64,000 nucleotides of DNA. Source: Leclercia adecarboxylata (GTDB taxonomy: Bacteria > Pseudomonadota > Gammaproteobacteria > Enterobacterales > Enterobacteriaceae). Below are positions 15,001 to 20,002 of this stretch, one piece after another. The position numbers were made by a program, and so were the translations under genes. Each line of letters opens with the position of its first letter. Position 1 is the first letter of the stretch. Where the stretch lies: positions 46,311-110,310 of the forward strand of contig DERO01000012.1 in assembly GCA_002360945.1 (NCBI GenBank). The letters are read 5' to 3'. The notes beneath the pieces were generated by a model, which saw only the letters and a program-made list of their open reading frames with translations, had not been told where the DNA came from and ran no database searches.

Positions 15001-15117
15001 AATGTCGGCGCGTTGGGCGTTGATTTTAACGATGGAAGAGTCGTTTAACGTCACCTGAGATCCGTCTGTTACCGTTTCCACGTGCGTCAGTTTGGAGATG
15101 ACAGTGATTTTACTCAT
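1..15117 (-). CDS. bapA: Giant BapA-like biofilm adhesin, partial (C-terminus beyond left edge)
   Basis: One reading frame is open from the ATG at 15117 to base 1 (5,039 codons). I checked the frame at about eight points. Residues 1-110 form the BapA-type prefix (starts MSKITVISKLTH, contains NGALWWIADP). Residues 119-139 are hydrophobic (IWPWALGG...), then poly-Gly and a G/S/N/D linker to about 173. From about 175 to 4,485 run roughly 43 Ig-like repeats of 85-105 residues, with recurring TNDxRPTLTGTAEAGS, GxWSFTP and ATDxAGN motifs. Residues about 4,486-5,039 differ: cadherin/VCBS-like modules as in BapA C-termini. The type I secretion signal must lie outside the window. GGGAG sits 8 nt before the ATG. 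Family role: secreted surface protein for cell-cell and surface attachment. Likely exported by a type I system such as the one at 23.4-26.5 kb (inference). The symbol reflects family resemblance; orthology to Salmonella bapA is unproven. Confidence 0.9.
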   Translation of the reverse strand, partial: MSKITVISKLTHVETVTDGSQVTLNDSSIVKINAQRADILDYERSGNDLIVKLADGETLTLKNFFVAGEQGISQLVLEESNGALWWIADPIAAESYQSIASVDALLAGTTTASAGEAAIWPWALGGVAVAGGIALAAGGGGGGGGGSDSDNGSGSGTDGGNGNGSNPTLPGTNPNDTTPPGAATNLRFSADGTQLSGSAEANSTITVTDANGNVIGRGQTNGNGEFTVDLGKPYTNGETLTATPTDGAGNTGPGTTVTAADTTPPQAPTLNSVVDDVGSVTGSLTSGQTTDDARPTFSGSGEPGSTITVYDKGTAIGTAQVNSDGNWTFTPATALGEGAHQITTRATDGAGNTGPASPVFGFTVDTLAPNAPSGVTVTDTTGTVQGVLVAGQSTDANRPALTGTGEPGSTITIYDNGQPVGQATVGADGKWSFTPDTPLADGAHSITLTETDLTGNTSDPSAPFAFTIDRTPPDQPTISLIPGGTEVIGSAEPNSTITITDSNGKVIGTGQTDANGDYQVPLNEAQTEGDTLSVVASDAAGNQSPPISAVVGDVTPPDAPTDLAINPEGSVVTGKAEAGSTVTIRDGDDVIGRGVAGTDGSFEIILSTPRLNGQDLAVTATDAAGNTGPEGSVSAPDVTPPQAPVITSVVDDVEGITGVIRDGQITNDTQPVISGTGEPGATIYIYSGTDQVGFAEVDADGNWSTELLLIDDGGYVLTAQAVDRNDNRSESSGSWTIIIDATPPATPAISQVINDLPETAVAIDNNGTTNDNRPTLYGTGEVGSTISIRVDGVEVGTAQVGNGGEWSFTPTTALLDGQHEITTVATDAAGNSSPASGSFTLTIDTQAPTVPVITRVEDNTGSIQGDVTNNVPTDETRPVIHGSGPANSQISIYEGTTLLGTTTSNGEGVWSLQLATPLVNGTHVLTASVSDAVGNTATSGSFNLVVDTLAPGTPGIPAITVNPEGGTEETLTSGGSTRDTTPTLSGTGTAGDIVSIYDGTTKIGETTIPAGGNWSWTPPAGLPNGTYDLSLTVTNKDGAGNESAPSQPVSITIDTDAPAQPDAPVVTDNVSEITGPVGNNGATNDTRPVLSGTGTPDDVISIYDQTETGNVLVGEVVVDINGNWTWRADEPLAEGTHSFTVIATDPAGNASVVSNTITVTVDSLVPEIPVIATVNDTLAAGSSTNDTTPTVTGTGENGTTVILYSNGVEVGRGLVSNGSWTITASALKDGPTTLTVAALDAAGNASSAGSDFALTIDTVPPGNPQLLEISDSTLANGTLYANSSTPTLSGTGEPLSTLTVSVDGNPLGQVQVNEQGQWTFPLPAGSELPDDTHTITLVATDAAGNTSESSPVSVVIDTDAPDAPVVTEVVSGGTPLTGTAEAGSTVTVRGPDNVVLGTGVANAEGQFSVALTPPQYNEATLSVVASDPAGNVSEPVDFNVLPTPQLPDVPVIVAILDDNGTDGSINVKGGSSNDATPTLTGTAIPGSLVTIYQDGSTTPLGTATADAATGVWSFPIATLGEGSHSFSVTATVDGETSGQSPEATVNIDLTAPTAPTFGSVVDDVGPQTGAVVSGRATNDDLPTFNGTATPGDVIRLYADDTLIGTATVGNTGAWSITLTEPLDDGTYALTLSATDPAGNESPRSAPFSLVVDTTAGEVVITGANDDVGPVTGNVANGGSTNDNTPTLTGTAEANSSVAIYDGIRLIGTVTASNTGAWSFTPTSVLAEGQHVFTAVATDSAGNVTPISGAYILTVDMTPPATPVITSVNDDVPGTTGPLTNEQITNDVRPELTGTGVAGSTVHILDNGIEIGTALVSASGSWSFTPTRDLASGPHDLRVSATDAAGNVSGTSPAFSLNIDTAAPLAPVLLTAVDDVGTVTGTLDSGDVTNDARPTFTGSGEVGATIHIIVDELEIGTAVVNAAGSWTFTPETALDEGTRSIRFTATDTAGNTGPASDPFILTVDTLAPAAPTIVAAADNVGSIQDPITTSGQATDDATPTLTGKAEANTTVTLYDNGALVGTVQASETGDWSWTPTTALGNGSHTFTTSAIDAAGNLSETSPGFTLIVDTLKPTPPTIALAIDDVGPVTGPLTSGRTTNDQQPVLTGSSEPNAVVRIFADDVLVGEGKADGSGNWSIEVNTQLSDSQHSFTAVAIDAAGNASDPSATFTLTVDTQVPVAPVLAAVTDDVGERVDLTNGQLTNDARPTLSGTAEAGTTVNVYDGTTLLGTASVGANNAWSFTPLSPLADGTHTLTVTTTDAAGNVSPPTAGFVINVDATAPVAPTITSVVDDVGTVQGPVLSGNPTNDTRPTLNGTAEANAIVRIYDGETLVGETLANAQGQWTLTQTTVALNDGVHNFTATATDAAGNLSAASPVTSITVDTVAPGAPNSLTLLNNGNTLTGQGEAGSTITVRDGNTVIGTGVVNNNGSFSLTLTTPKANGELLTVTATDRAGNTGAEGQITAPDTTPPAVPAITDVVDNVSVYTGTVTDGQTTNDATPLLRGTGPANTTIEIYSGTTLIGTTQTSAGGNWELQLSAALPDGGHVLTAQSVDAAGNNSAASNSWSIVVDATAPDAPAITSVINDTSGSAVAIVNNSPTNDTRPTLNGTGEAGATLSIRVDGVEVGTTQVGAGGEWTFTPEDALSEGPHAITVVATDAAGNTGEPSEAFNVTIDTVPPAAPAITLAVDSTGSVTGDVVSGQPTDETLPLIRGTGPANAQISLYEGTTLLGTATTSATGAWSVQLTTPLGNGTHALTATVSDAAGNTATSGTFNLVVDTVAPATPDIPDITVNPDGSGETTITGGGSTRDTTPTLSGTGNEGDIVTIYDGTTPIGETTVQPGGTWSWTPPADLPNGTYNLVLIVTSSDGAGNESAPSNPVTITIDTEAPDAPGLPVVTDNVSDITGPVGNNGATNDTRPVLTGTGTPDDTITIYDQTVNGNVPVGEAVVDINGNWTWRSDTPLTEGTHSFTLTATDRAGNVSEVSDTMTVTVDSLVPEIPVITSVADNIGPVTGNIVAGSSSNDTTPTVTGSGENGTTVILYSNGIEVGRGLVSNGNWTITTPALKDGATTLTVAAMDAAGNVSNAGSPFTFTIDTVPPAIPQLLDISDSTLANGALYANSSTPTLSGTGEPLSTLTVFVDGNPVGEVQTNAQGQWTLPIASGTPLSDSPHTFTLVATDAAGNISESTPVNLIVDTQAPGAPAVTGIVSGGTPLTGTAEAGSTVTVRGPDNVVLGTGVTNAQGQFSVALTPPQSDAVTLSLTASDVAGNLSDPSTYNVPATPALPDVPTIDAILDDNGTGGSVNVKGGSSNDATPTLTGTAIPGSLVTIYLDGSTTALGTVTADATSGAWTFPVTTLAEGSHSFSVTATVDGQTSGQSPGATVNIDLTPPAAPAFGTLVDDVGTVTGAVVSGRPTDDNQPTLNGTATPGDVINVYSGDTLLGSVPVSTTGAWSFTLPQALGDGTYTLLLTATDPAGNESLPSAPFSLVVDTLSAAPVITGANDDVGPVTGNVVNGGVTNDNTPTLSGSAEAGSSVAIYEGTKLLGTVVANASGIWSFTPTVVLAEGEHSFTAIATDTAGNVSPISGVYTLTVDMTPPATPVLVSVNDDVAGNTGLLVSGQLTNDARPELTGTGVAGSTVHILDNGVEIGTALVNADGDWNFIPTSDLAQGPHELRVSATDAAGNVSGTSPAFSLSVDTVAPLAPVLTGVVDDVGTITGAINNGGVTNDNRPTFNGTGEAGATIHILVDGQEIGSAVVNAAGNWSFTPDTLLEDGLRSVTLTATDLAGNTGPASGAFTLTVDTLAPVAPTIVSAADNVGPLQTPLTVSGQVTDDTTPTLSGRAAANATVTLYDNGVSLGTVQASAAGDWTFTPGTELGNGSHTFTASATDAAGNLSEVSAGFTVVVDTLKPLAPVITLAQDDVGSVTGALTSGQRTDDTLPVLTGTSEPNARVQLFEGQTLLGTATADGSGNWTIALTTPLTNAQHNFTAVATDAAGNSSDPSATFSLTVDTLPPAVPVLVSVVDDVGTLVSLTSGQLTNDARPTLNGTAEAGSTVSVYDGNVLLGSVVADANSTWSFTPTTPLADGQHSLTVIATDAVGNDSLPTAGFTLNLDATAPGAPVITSVVDDVGSIQGPVLNGNPTNDTRPTLNGTAEAGATVRIYDGTTLVGQVTANAQGQWTLAQTTTTLTDGVHNFTATATDAAGNLSAASPITSITVDTVAPGAPGGFTVLNSGGQVNGTAEAGSTVTILGTDNVTVLGTGVADASGRFSIALSTPQVNAELLHVFATDRAGNAGLTVDLRMPYSLVPNPPVITSVNDNAGSIIGNLLNGQSTDDTTPTLTGTAQPSSTITLYDNNVLLATVTTNSAGVWTYTPTVPLGNGPHAFTATAGNAVGTSAVAPLSSIVVDTVAPGTPQGTFNADGSVLSGTAEAGSTITLLLSDNSVVTTTATPQGTWSYTFLDKQSEGERITLSATDAAGNTSVTGTVIAPNLPLSASDNVVGLALTTNATVSTAQYSDYGVQLVGGVGNVLSLLGENSAQVTFTVPTGGSADMEINASATGIVLSLLNTLEIIVQRWNGTTWTTEVDTGLPQFANLLTLGASGVTLNLTGLPGGQYRVLSYNSNLLATGSYTSLDVDVTQTTAGTLTGALVKNGNVITDSDPVSGSDSAPNGTVVTSVTNASGLTVNVASGAAGTTINGLYGTLTLHADGSYTYTLTNTSASVLGRTDTFTYNIAGKGATDDARLIITLGENTVRNSVTAVDDTASLTFNTQVQAIDYGLSSQSGYTVVGVNLGNVLNLNLLDDRSETMKYSVAEGTTRTMTIQGSVGGVALASVFDLYIYKFNPATQSYERMRTEAGWLRAPLLGGTSAPLTLTLPAGDYIFLMNTVSGITALTGYQINILQDHVYAVTSTTAATTGDVLQSDIVPAGSHVTQVNGVDVNATGTTRIEGQYGTLLIDADGKYTYTLRAGVGADHISTPDTFVYTVTAPNGDKDTASLNITPTPVALDAVNDLSRELSVDATHPVAAYRDDTVGNATWNAALL
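2270..13260 (-). repeat. Two-copy 5.5-kb segmental duplication inside the giant adhesin gene
   Basis: Matching segments recur at a fixed offset of 5,505 bp (1,835 codons): 2541 with 8046, 5421 with 10926, 6014 with 11519. Left of about 11,580 the offset is 5,505. From about 11,800 rightwards it is 5,484, because the right-hand copy lacks 21 bp near 11,580-11,600. Each unit holds about 18 Ig-like modules. By eye the copies are about 80 percent identical over stretches I compared, so the duplication is not recent. Outer limits are approximate because every module resembles every other. Confidence 0.8.
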
Positions 15118-15385
15118 GTGTGTTACTCCCGGCAGAGTGCAATAAAATGGCGAGCGGTTTAAGCCATTTCTATTGAGCAGATTGAGCGCCACCCGTAGGG
15201 AAACTGTTTATTTTGAACAATGACCCAGGGTAATTATTTAAAAGTTATTAAGAGCTGCCGATAAAACGATGGTGGCAGCGGATTTTTGCCCTTGGTATTC
15301 AGGGGGTAAGACGTTTGGAGGTATATTTCTCGGCGGTAAAATCCTTGTCTTTAATATTGGTAACAATTTCGGATTGACTAAATTT

Positions 15386-15416
15386 GATATAGCCAGAAAG
15401 TACTAAAAGCGCAAAT
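15386..15416 (-). promoter_or_regulatory. Conserved upstream element / candidate promoter of the giant adhesin
   Basis: A 31-bp block, about 270 bp upstream of the start codon, recurs with one mismatch upstream of the short adhesin (18938-18968). Read on the minus strand it contains TTGCGC, then 17 nt, then TATATC, which fits sigma-70 spacing with imperfect hexamers. If it is the promoter, the mRNA leader is about 260 nt. It could instead be a regulator-binding site. Confidence 0.5.
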
Positions 15417-15838
15417 TAAGCACTGGTTAATAAAGGGTTAGCGCTATTGAAGACGTTATTTCTGTGCGGGGTGCGCCCGGGAGGCCAGGCGCGATGCGGG
15501 TTGGTGCGGTGGGTGTAGCGCAGGGTAAGGGCATTTATTTTAACGTTAATTTAATGGGTTAGGAATAATCTGGATGTGGAAATAGGGCGAATTTATATTT
15601 TAGTGCGGCTGTGTAAATAATTAAGTGGGGGTAAAAGAGATATTGAATATGATATATCCAGAGGTGTTTTTTAATATGAATATAGAGGTTTGCTTTATTA
15701 GCGTGCTCTGCTATTTAGAGCATGGTTTAAGTTAAGGCAATAACGGTATTTGGTAGAAAAAATATTGTGGTGGCCAGGTCACAATATTAATGACATTAAG
15801 TTTGGGGTTATTTATCTGAGGATATTTTGAATGTCCAG

Positions 15839-15866
15839 GCCGGGTAAGGCGTAGCCGCCACCCGGC
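15839..15866. repeat. REP-like palindrome
   Basis: GCCGGGT...ACCCGGC inverted repeat typical of enterobacterial extragenic palindromes. The same core occurs at 22454-22520 and, in variant form, at 46258-46285. Confidence 0.7.
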
Positions 15867-15891
15867 GATGTTGCATGAGTGCGGCCAGATG

Positions 15892-15924
15892 CCCTCACCC
15901 CGACCCTCTCCCACAGGGAGAGGG
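15892..15924. repeat. Dispersed intergenic repeat (CCCTCACCCC...GGGAGAGGG)
   Basis: A 33-nt element ending in the hairpin CCCTCTCCC-ACAG-GGAGAGGG, directly 3' of the short adhesin gene. An inverted copy with one difference lies at 23341-23373. Confidence 0.6.
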
Positions 15925-15936
15925 AGAAAAATTGCT

Positions 15937-18738
15937 TTAACCGGTAATGATGTGATTCTGGTTTACCAGCTCCTCGTACGTGGTCTGGACGTCATCCAGC
16001 GTCACCAGCGTTGCGGGTGCGTAGCTGGTGCCAGCTCCGTCCCGGTCGATGCTGATCACGGTGTTGCCCTCACTGTTGTTCACCTGGATGTAATCCCCCA
16101 GCGTGGCGCGATCGCCGTTCCAGCCGACCAGCAGCTCGCTGATGTCGATTTTATCCCCCGCCGCCAGCGAGAAGTTGCTGACGTGGTCGCCCCCGCTGTC
16201 ATTGAGCACGTTATAGATCAGCGTTTCGCCCGTGGTGCTGGCGCTCAGGGTGCTGACCACCGGCTCCTCGCTCTGGGCGAAGGCCGCAGTGGCTACCATT
16301 GCGGTCGGCGGGTTCGGGGCCGCCGGGTCGACGTTTATCGACCAGATCTCGGACATCACGCTGTGATTGCCGCGGCGGTCAACGGCATCGGCGGTCAGGG
16401 AGTGAGCCCCATCCGTCAGACTGGCCGGGACCTGGAATGACCAGTGGCCCGTTGTATCGACCTCCGTCATACCGATCTGGATATTCTCGCTGTAGACAAA
16501 AATTTTGGTGCCAAGCTCACCCGTACCGGAGATCAGCGGGGTGCGGTCGTCGGTTGTCGCCCCACTCACGATAGTGCCGAGAAGAGTGGGGACATCATCC
16601 ACCACGTCGGTAATGATCGGTGTGGCCGGAGGGGTAATGTCCCTGGCTTCTATCGAACTGGCCTCGCTGGTATTCCCCGCGTGATCGGTGGCGGTAAGAC
16701 TCAGGATTTCACCGTTCAGCTTTGCGGTCGCCATGGTGAAGGAGAAGCTGCCTGTTTCACCCACCACGACTTCACCGAGCTTCGTGGTGCCTTCCATAAG
16801 AACCACCGTGCTGCCCACTTCCGCGGTGCCGGTGAGCGTCACGTCATCGGCAGCGATCGCCAGCTGTGCCGGTGGTTCCGGTGGCGTGGAGTCCGTGGCG
16901 GTGGCCTGGCCTGGATCGCTTTTGTTCTGGGCGGTGTCGTAAGCGTATACCGTCAGCACTTCACCGTTGAGCTGGTTAGGGGCGATGTTGACGGTGAATT
17001 TGCCGTCGAGACCGACTTCACCGGAGCCGATCTCCGTTCCCCCGGCGTTAAGTATCGAAATACGCGCCCCGGCTTCGGCTGTACCACTTACGCTGTCGCC
17101 CGTCGTCGCCACCACCAGGTCAGTGGGTGCGGCCGGGGCGGTAACATCCCGGGCAATCAGCTCCGCTGCTGGCCCCTCGTTACCCGCCCTGTCGGTGGCC
17201 GATGTGCTCAGCGTCTCGCCGTTAAGCTGAGCGGCGCTCAGGGTCACTGAAAACGCCCCGTTGGCATCCGCTATTGCCGTGCCTAAGATAACGCCCAGAT
17301 CGTTGCTGACCGTGACCGTCGAGTTGGCTTCCGCCGTGCCGGTGAGGATTGTCCCTTCGGTATTGAGCACCAGTCCGGTCGGGGCGGCCGGCGGGGTGCG
17401 GTCGATGGTAAATTCAAACGGCGCGGAGGTCGGGCTCAGGTTGCCCGCCAGATCGGTTTCCGTCAGGGTGATGCTGTGCAGCCCATCCGTCAGGGCCACC
17501 GGCGGGGTATAGCTCCAGGTGCCGTCGTCGTCGACGTCTACCTCTGCGATCAGCAGGCCATTGTCATAGATGGCGATGATGCTGCCCGGATCGCCCTGGC
17601 CGCCCAGCTCGGGCTGGTTGTCATCGGTAAACCCGCCGCTGGTGAGCAGACCCTGGATGGTGCCCTCGTCGTCCGTCACTTCCAGTACCGGCGCATTCGG
17701 CGCGACGGTATCGATGGTGAGGTTAAACTCCGCAGACTCCGGGCTGACGTTGCCCGCAGCGTCGGTGGAGGCGGCGGTAAACTGGTGGAAGCCGTCTGCG
17801 AGATTGTTGGCAGGGGTGAAGCTCCAGCTGCCGTCGCTGTTCACCACCGTGCTGCCGATGGCCTTACCGTTGTCGTAGATGGTGAGGGTAGTCCCGGCCT
17901 CGCCGCTGCCGCTGAAGACCGGGCGGGGATCGTCGGTGGTATCATCGCTGTTGAGCGCGCCGGTCAGGCTGCCGACAGCATCGTCCGCGAGGATAATCAT
18001 CGGCGCGTCCGGTGGGGTGGTATCCGCGGCGGTAATGCTGGTTGACGGGCTGACGTTACCGGAGCTGTCGGTGGCGATGGCCGTCAGGGTCTCGCCGTTG
18101 GTGTAGGGGATGCCTAACTCGACGGTAAATTCGCCGTTGCCGTTGGTTTTCGCTTTGCCCACCACGTTGCCGTCGGCATCGGTGATGGTGACGGTGCTGT
18201 TGGCTTCGGCATTGCCGAGCAACTGGGTGTTGCCGTTGGCGAAATGCAGGTTAGTGGGCGCGTCAGGCGGTGTGGTATCGAGTGGCACCGGGCCCGGATC
18301 GATCCGCTTACTGCCACCGCCGCCGCCACCACCGCCGCCACCGGCTGCCAGCGCAATCCCCCCTGCCGCCGCCACGCCACCCAGCACCCACGGCCAGATC
18401 GGGGTATCGCCGGATGAGTTATTGACGTTGCCGGCAATCAGGGCATCGGTTGAGGGGATGGACTGGTAGCGCTCGACCGCCAGCGGATCGTCGATCCACC
18501 ACAGGGCACCGTTTTCATCCAGCACCAGCTGGTGCTTGTTGACGAAGTAGTTTTTCAGCGTCACGGTTTCGCCGTTGGTCATCCTGACGAGCAGATCGTT
18601 GTTGGTGCGGTAATAGCTGGCGATATCACCTCTGCCGGCCTGAAGCTTCACCACGGAATCTTCACCCAGTATTATCTGGTTTCCTTCTGCTACCGTTTCC
18701 TGATGCGTCAGTCTGGAGATGACAGTGAATTTACTCAT
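15937..18738 (-). CDS. BapA-like type I-secreted Ig-repeat adhesin, short paralogue
   Basis: 933 residues. The start at 18738 (MSKFTVISRLTH) is chosen because it aligns with the start of the giant neighbour and has GGGAG 8 nt upstream; an in-frame ATG five codons earlier is less likely. Order: BapA-type prefix 1-105, hydrophobic segment 114-134 (IWPWVLGG...), poly-Gly linker 133-143, seven Ig-like domains (about 155-243, 244-346, 347-447, 448-531, 532-617, 618-701, 702-806), and a C-terminal type I secretion target domain about 825-933 of the VCA0849 type (contains NFSLAAGDKIDISELL). The protein is therefore complete. It shares prefix, linker and upstream element with the giant gene, so the two are paralogues, probably from duplication. 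Probably a secreted or surface-retained adhesin; exporter not proven. Confidence 0.88.
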   Translation of the reverse strand: MSKFTVISRLTHQETVAEGNQIILGEDSVVKLQAGRGDIASYYRTNNDLLVRMTNGETVTLKNYFVNKHQLVLDENGALWWIDDPLAVERYQSIPSTDALIAGNVNNSSGDTPIWPWVLGGVAAAGGIALAAGGGGGGGGGGSKRIDPGPVPLDTTPPDAPTNLHFANGNTQLLGNAEANSTVTITDADGNVVGKAKTNGNGEFTVELGIPYTNGETLTAIATDSSGNVSPSTSITAADTTPPDAPMIILADDAVGSLTGALNSDDTTDDPRPVFSGSGEAGTTLTIYDNGKAIGSTVVNSDGSWSFTPANNLADGFHQFTAASTDAAGNVSPESAEFNLTIDTVAPNAPVLEVTDDEGTIQGLLTSGGFTDDNQPELGGQGDPGSIIAIYDNGLLIAEVDVDDDGTWSYTPPVALTDGLHSITLTETDLAGNLSPTSAPFEFTIDRTPPAAPTGLVLNTEGTILTGTAEANSTVTVSNDLGVILGTAIADANGAFSVTLSAAQLNGETLSTSATDRAGNEGPAAELIARDVTAPAAPTDLVVATTGDSVSGTAEAGARISILNAGGTEIGSGEVGLDGKFTVNIAPNQLNGEVLTVYAYDTAQNKSDPGQATATDSTPPEPPAQLAIAADDVTLTGTAEVGSTVVLMEGTTKLGEVVVGETGSFSFTMATAKLNGEILSLTATDHAGNTSEASSIEARDITPPATPIITDVVDDVPTLLGTIVSGATTDDRTPLISGTGELGTKIFVYSENIQIGMTEVDTTGHWSFQVPASLTDGAHSLTADAVDRRGNHSVMSEIWSINVDPAAPNPPTAMVATAAFAQSEEPVVSTLSASTTGETLIYNVLNDSGGDHVSNFSLAAGDKIDISELLVGWNGDRATLGDYIQVNNSEGNTVISIDRDGAGTSYAPATLVTLDDVQTTYEELVNQNHIITG

Positions 18739-19477
18739 GTGTATGACTCCCAACAGAGTGAAAGAAATGCTGTGTGTTTAAATTCATTTATTCGCAGCAG
18801 AGTGTAAGCGTCCCGAAAGAGACACTATTTGTCAGAAATAGTGACCTGCTGTAATGTTTTTAAAGCGGCTCATGCCAGGCGTGATGTATGCCATCCCTGT
18901 TATTAATAGGACGATCGTCTCATTAGTGCTTAAAAATGATATAGCCAGAAAGCACTAAAAGCGCAAATGACGAAGCGGCAAAATAAATTTCTGGCGATTG
19001 ATAATGTCTGTTGTAGTCTCATAAATAGACGGTTGCAGGCGGTAGGTTTACTTTAGGCCTTGTGCTGTAAGGGTTTTATGGGGTTTCCTGGCAAAGGTGA
19101 AGGTCGTGGGGATTGAGGCCGATCACAATTTACCGCGATAAATTCGTCAATTTGATTAATTAAATGCGACCCCTTAATAATAACGCGTAATTTATTATTG
19201 CCAGAGTTGCAATATCTGCCGGTGAGGCTATTAGCCTGGTTATTCTGAATGATAATAATACAAAAGCATGATTTTTTAATTTTATAATTTGGACATTGGT
19301 GAATAACCCTACGACATTAGTATTATTTTCTTGGTGAGTGTTATTTTTAGTCACGCAGTGTAGAACATAATCGCGGAAATTTCTGGAGCAATTATTAATA
19401 AATATTTTCGAATAAAGCCGAGGCTGTACGCGTTTACCCGGTGGATGTTCCCTGTGCAGCTAACCGGAGTCACCACC
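18739..19477. other. 739-bp AT-rich intergenic region
   Basis: Separates the minus-strand short adhesin from the plus-strand TPR/sigma operon, so promoters for both directions must lie here. The only landmark I recognise is the adhesin element at 18938-18968. Positions about 19,140-19,430 are strongly AT-rich compared with flanking genes, suggesting regulatory DNA or foreign origin. No convincing small gene was seen. Confidence 0.6.
18938..18968 (-). promoter_or_regulatory. Conserved upstream element / candidate promoter of the short adhesin
   Basis: Same 31-bp block as at 15386-15416 with one substitution, 200 bp upstream of the start codon. It has TTGCGC - 17 nt - TATATC on the minus strand. 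Flanking bases are not conserved, which argues for selection on this block. Confidence 0.5.
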
Positions 19478-20002
19478 ATGCGTAAACTCACTTCTACCTG
19501 TTTCATGCTGATCGTTCTCGTCCATACGCCTCTGGCACTGGCGATGGGCGATAATAATACCGACAAGACCACCCCGGACTGTCCGAAAGGGCAGGTATAT
19601 GACAGCGTGAGCAAAAAATGCGTGCCGGATAAGTCCGGCAGCCTCAGCGATCTGGATAAAACCAACTACGCGTATCACCTGGCAAAAAAAGGGGAGTACC
19701 AGGCGGCCCTGAACCTGCTCGACACCCTGAAGGACAGCAACACGGCGGAGGCCTGGAACTATCGTGGCTATGCCACCCGCAAGCTGGGGCGCACCGACGA
19801 AGGCATTGGCTACTATCAGCGTTCGCTGGCCCTGGCCCCGAACTACGCCAAAGCGCGGGAATACCTGGGCGAAGCCTGGATGGTGAAAGGGCGTCCCGAT
19901 CTCGCCGGGGAGCAGTTGAAAGCCATCGCCGCCATCTGCGGCCAGGACTGTGAAGAGTACCGCGATCTGCAGGCGGCCATTAACGGCCATCCTGAATCCT
20001 GA
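19478..20002 (+). CDS. Secreted TPR-repeat protein, first gene of an ECF sigma operon
   Basis: 174 residues from ATG 19478, chosen for GGAG 8 nt upstream and a signal peptide right after it (MRKLTSTCFMLIVLVHTPLALA). The mature N-terminus has a small two-Cys motif (CPKGQVYDSVSKKC). Residues about 60-160 carry tetratricopeptide-type helices (AEAWNYRGYATRKLG, YYQRSLALAPNYAKAREYLGEAW), then CGQDCEEYRDLQ. Predicted periplasmic protein-interaction protein. It overlaps the sigma gene if that starts at 19950, suggesting translational coupling. A role as sensor input or regulon product of the sigma system is inference. Confidence 0.75.
   Translation: MRKLTSTCFMLIVLVHTPLALAMGDNNTDKTTPDCPKGQVYDSVSKKCVPDKSGSLSDLDKTNYAYHLAKKGEYQAALNLLDTLKDSNTAEAWNYRGYATRKLGRTDEGIGYYQRSLALAPNYAKAREYLGEAWMVKGRPDLAGEQLKAIAAICGQDCEEYRDLQAAINGHPES

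Larger units (their letters stand above)
15118..15936. other. 819-bp intergenic region between the two adhesin genes
   Basis: This AT-rich stretch holds the 5' leader and candidate promoter of the giant adhesin (15386-15416), a REP-like palindrome at 15839-15866 and a GC-rich dispersed repeat at 15892-15924. Short open frames in it have no recognisable product. No terminator with a T-run was seen behind the short adhesin gene. Confidence 0.6.

Noticed and set aside
2548..15048. Long open frames on the plus strand opposite the giant adhesin (for example 2548-4671, 5818-8715, 8989-11658, 12349-15048)
   Set aside because: They are mirror images of the repeated Ig coding sequence: rich in Gly, Arg, His and Val, no domain, no ribosome sites, and the minus-strand frame is continuous and clearly a protein.
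15732..15914. 60-residue minus-strand open frame between the adhesin genes
   Set aside because: Runs through the REP and dispersed repeat; no ribosome site.
19160..19354. 64-residue minus-strand open frame in the AT-rich gap
   Set aside because: No ribosome site, no similarity recognised, low-complexity Asn/Thr start; likely chance.
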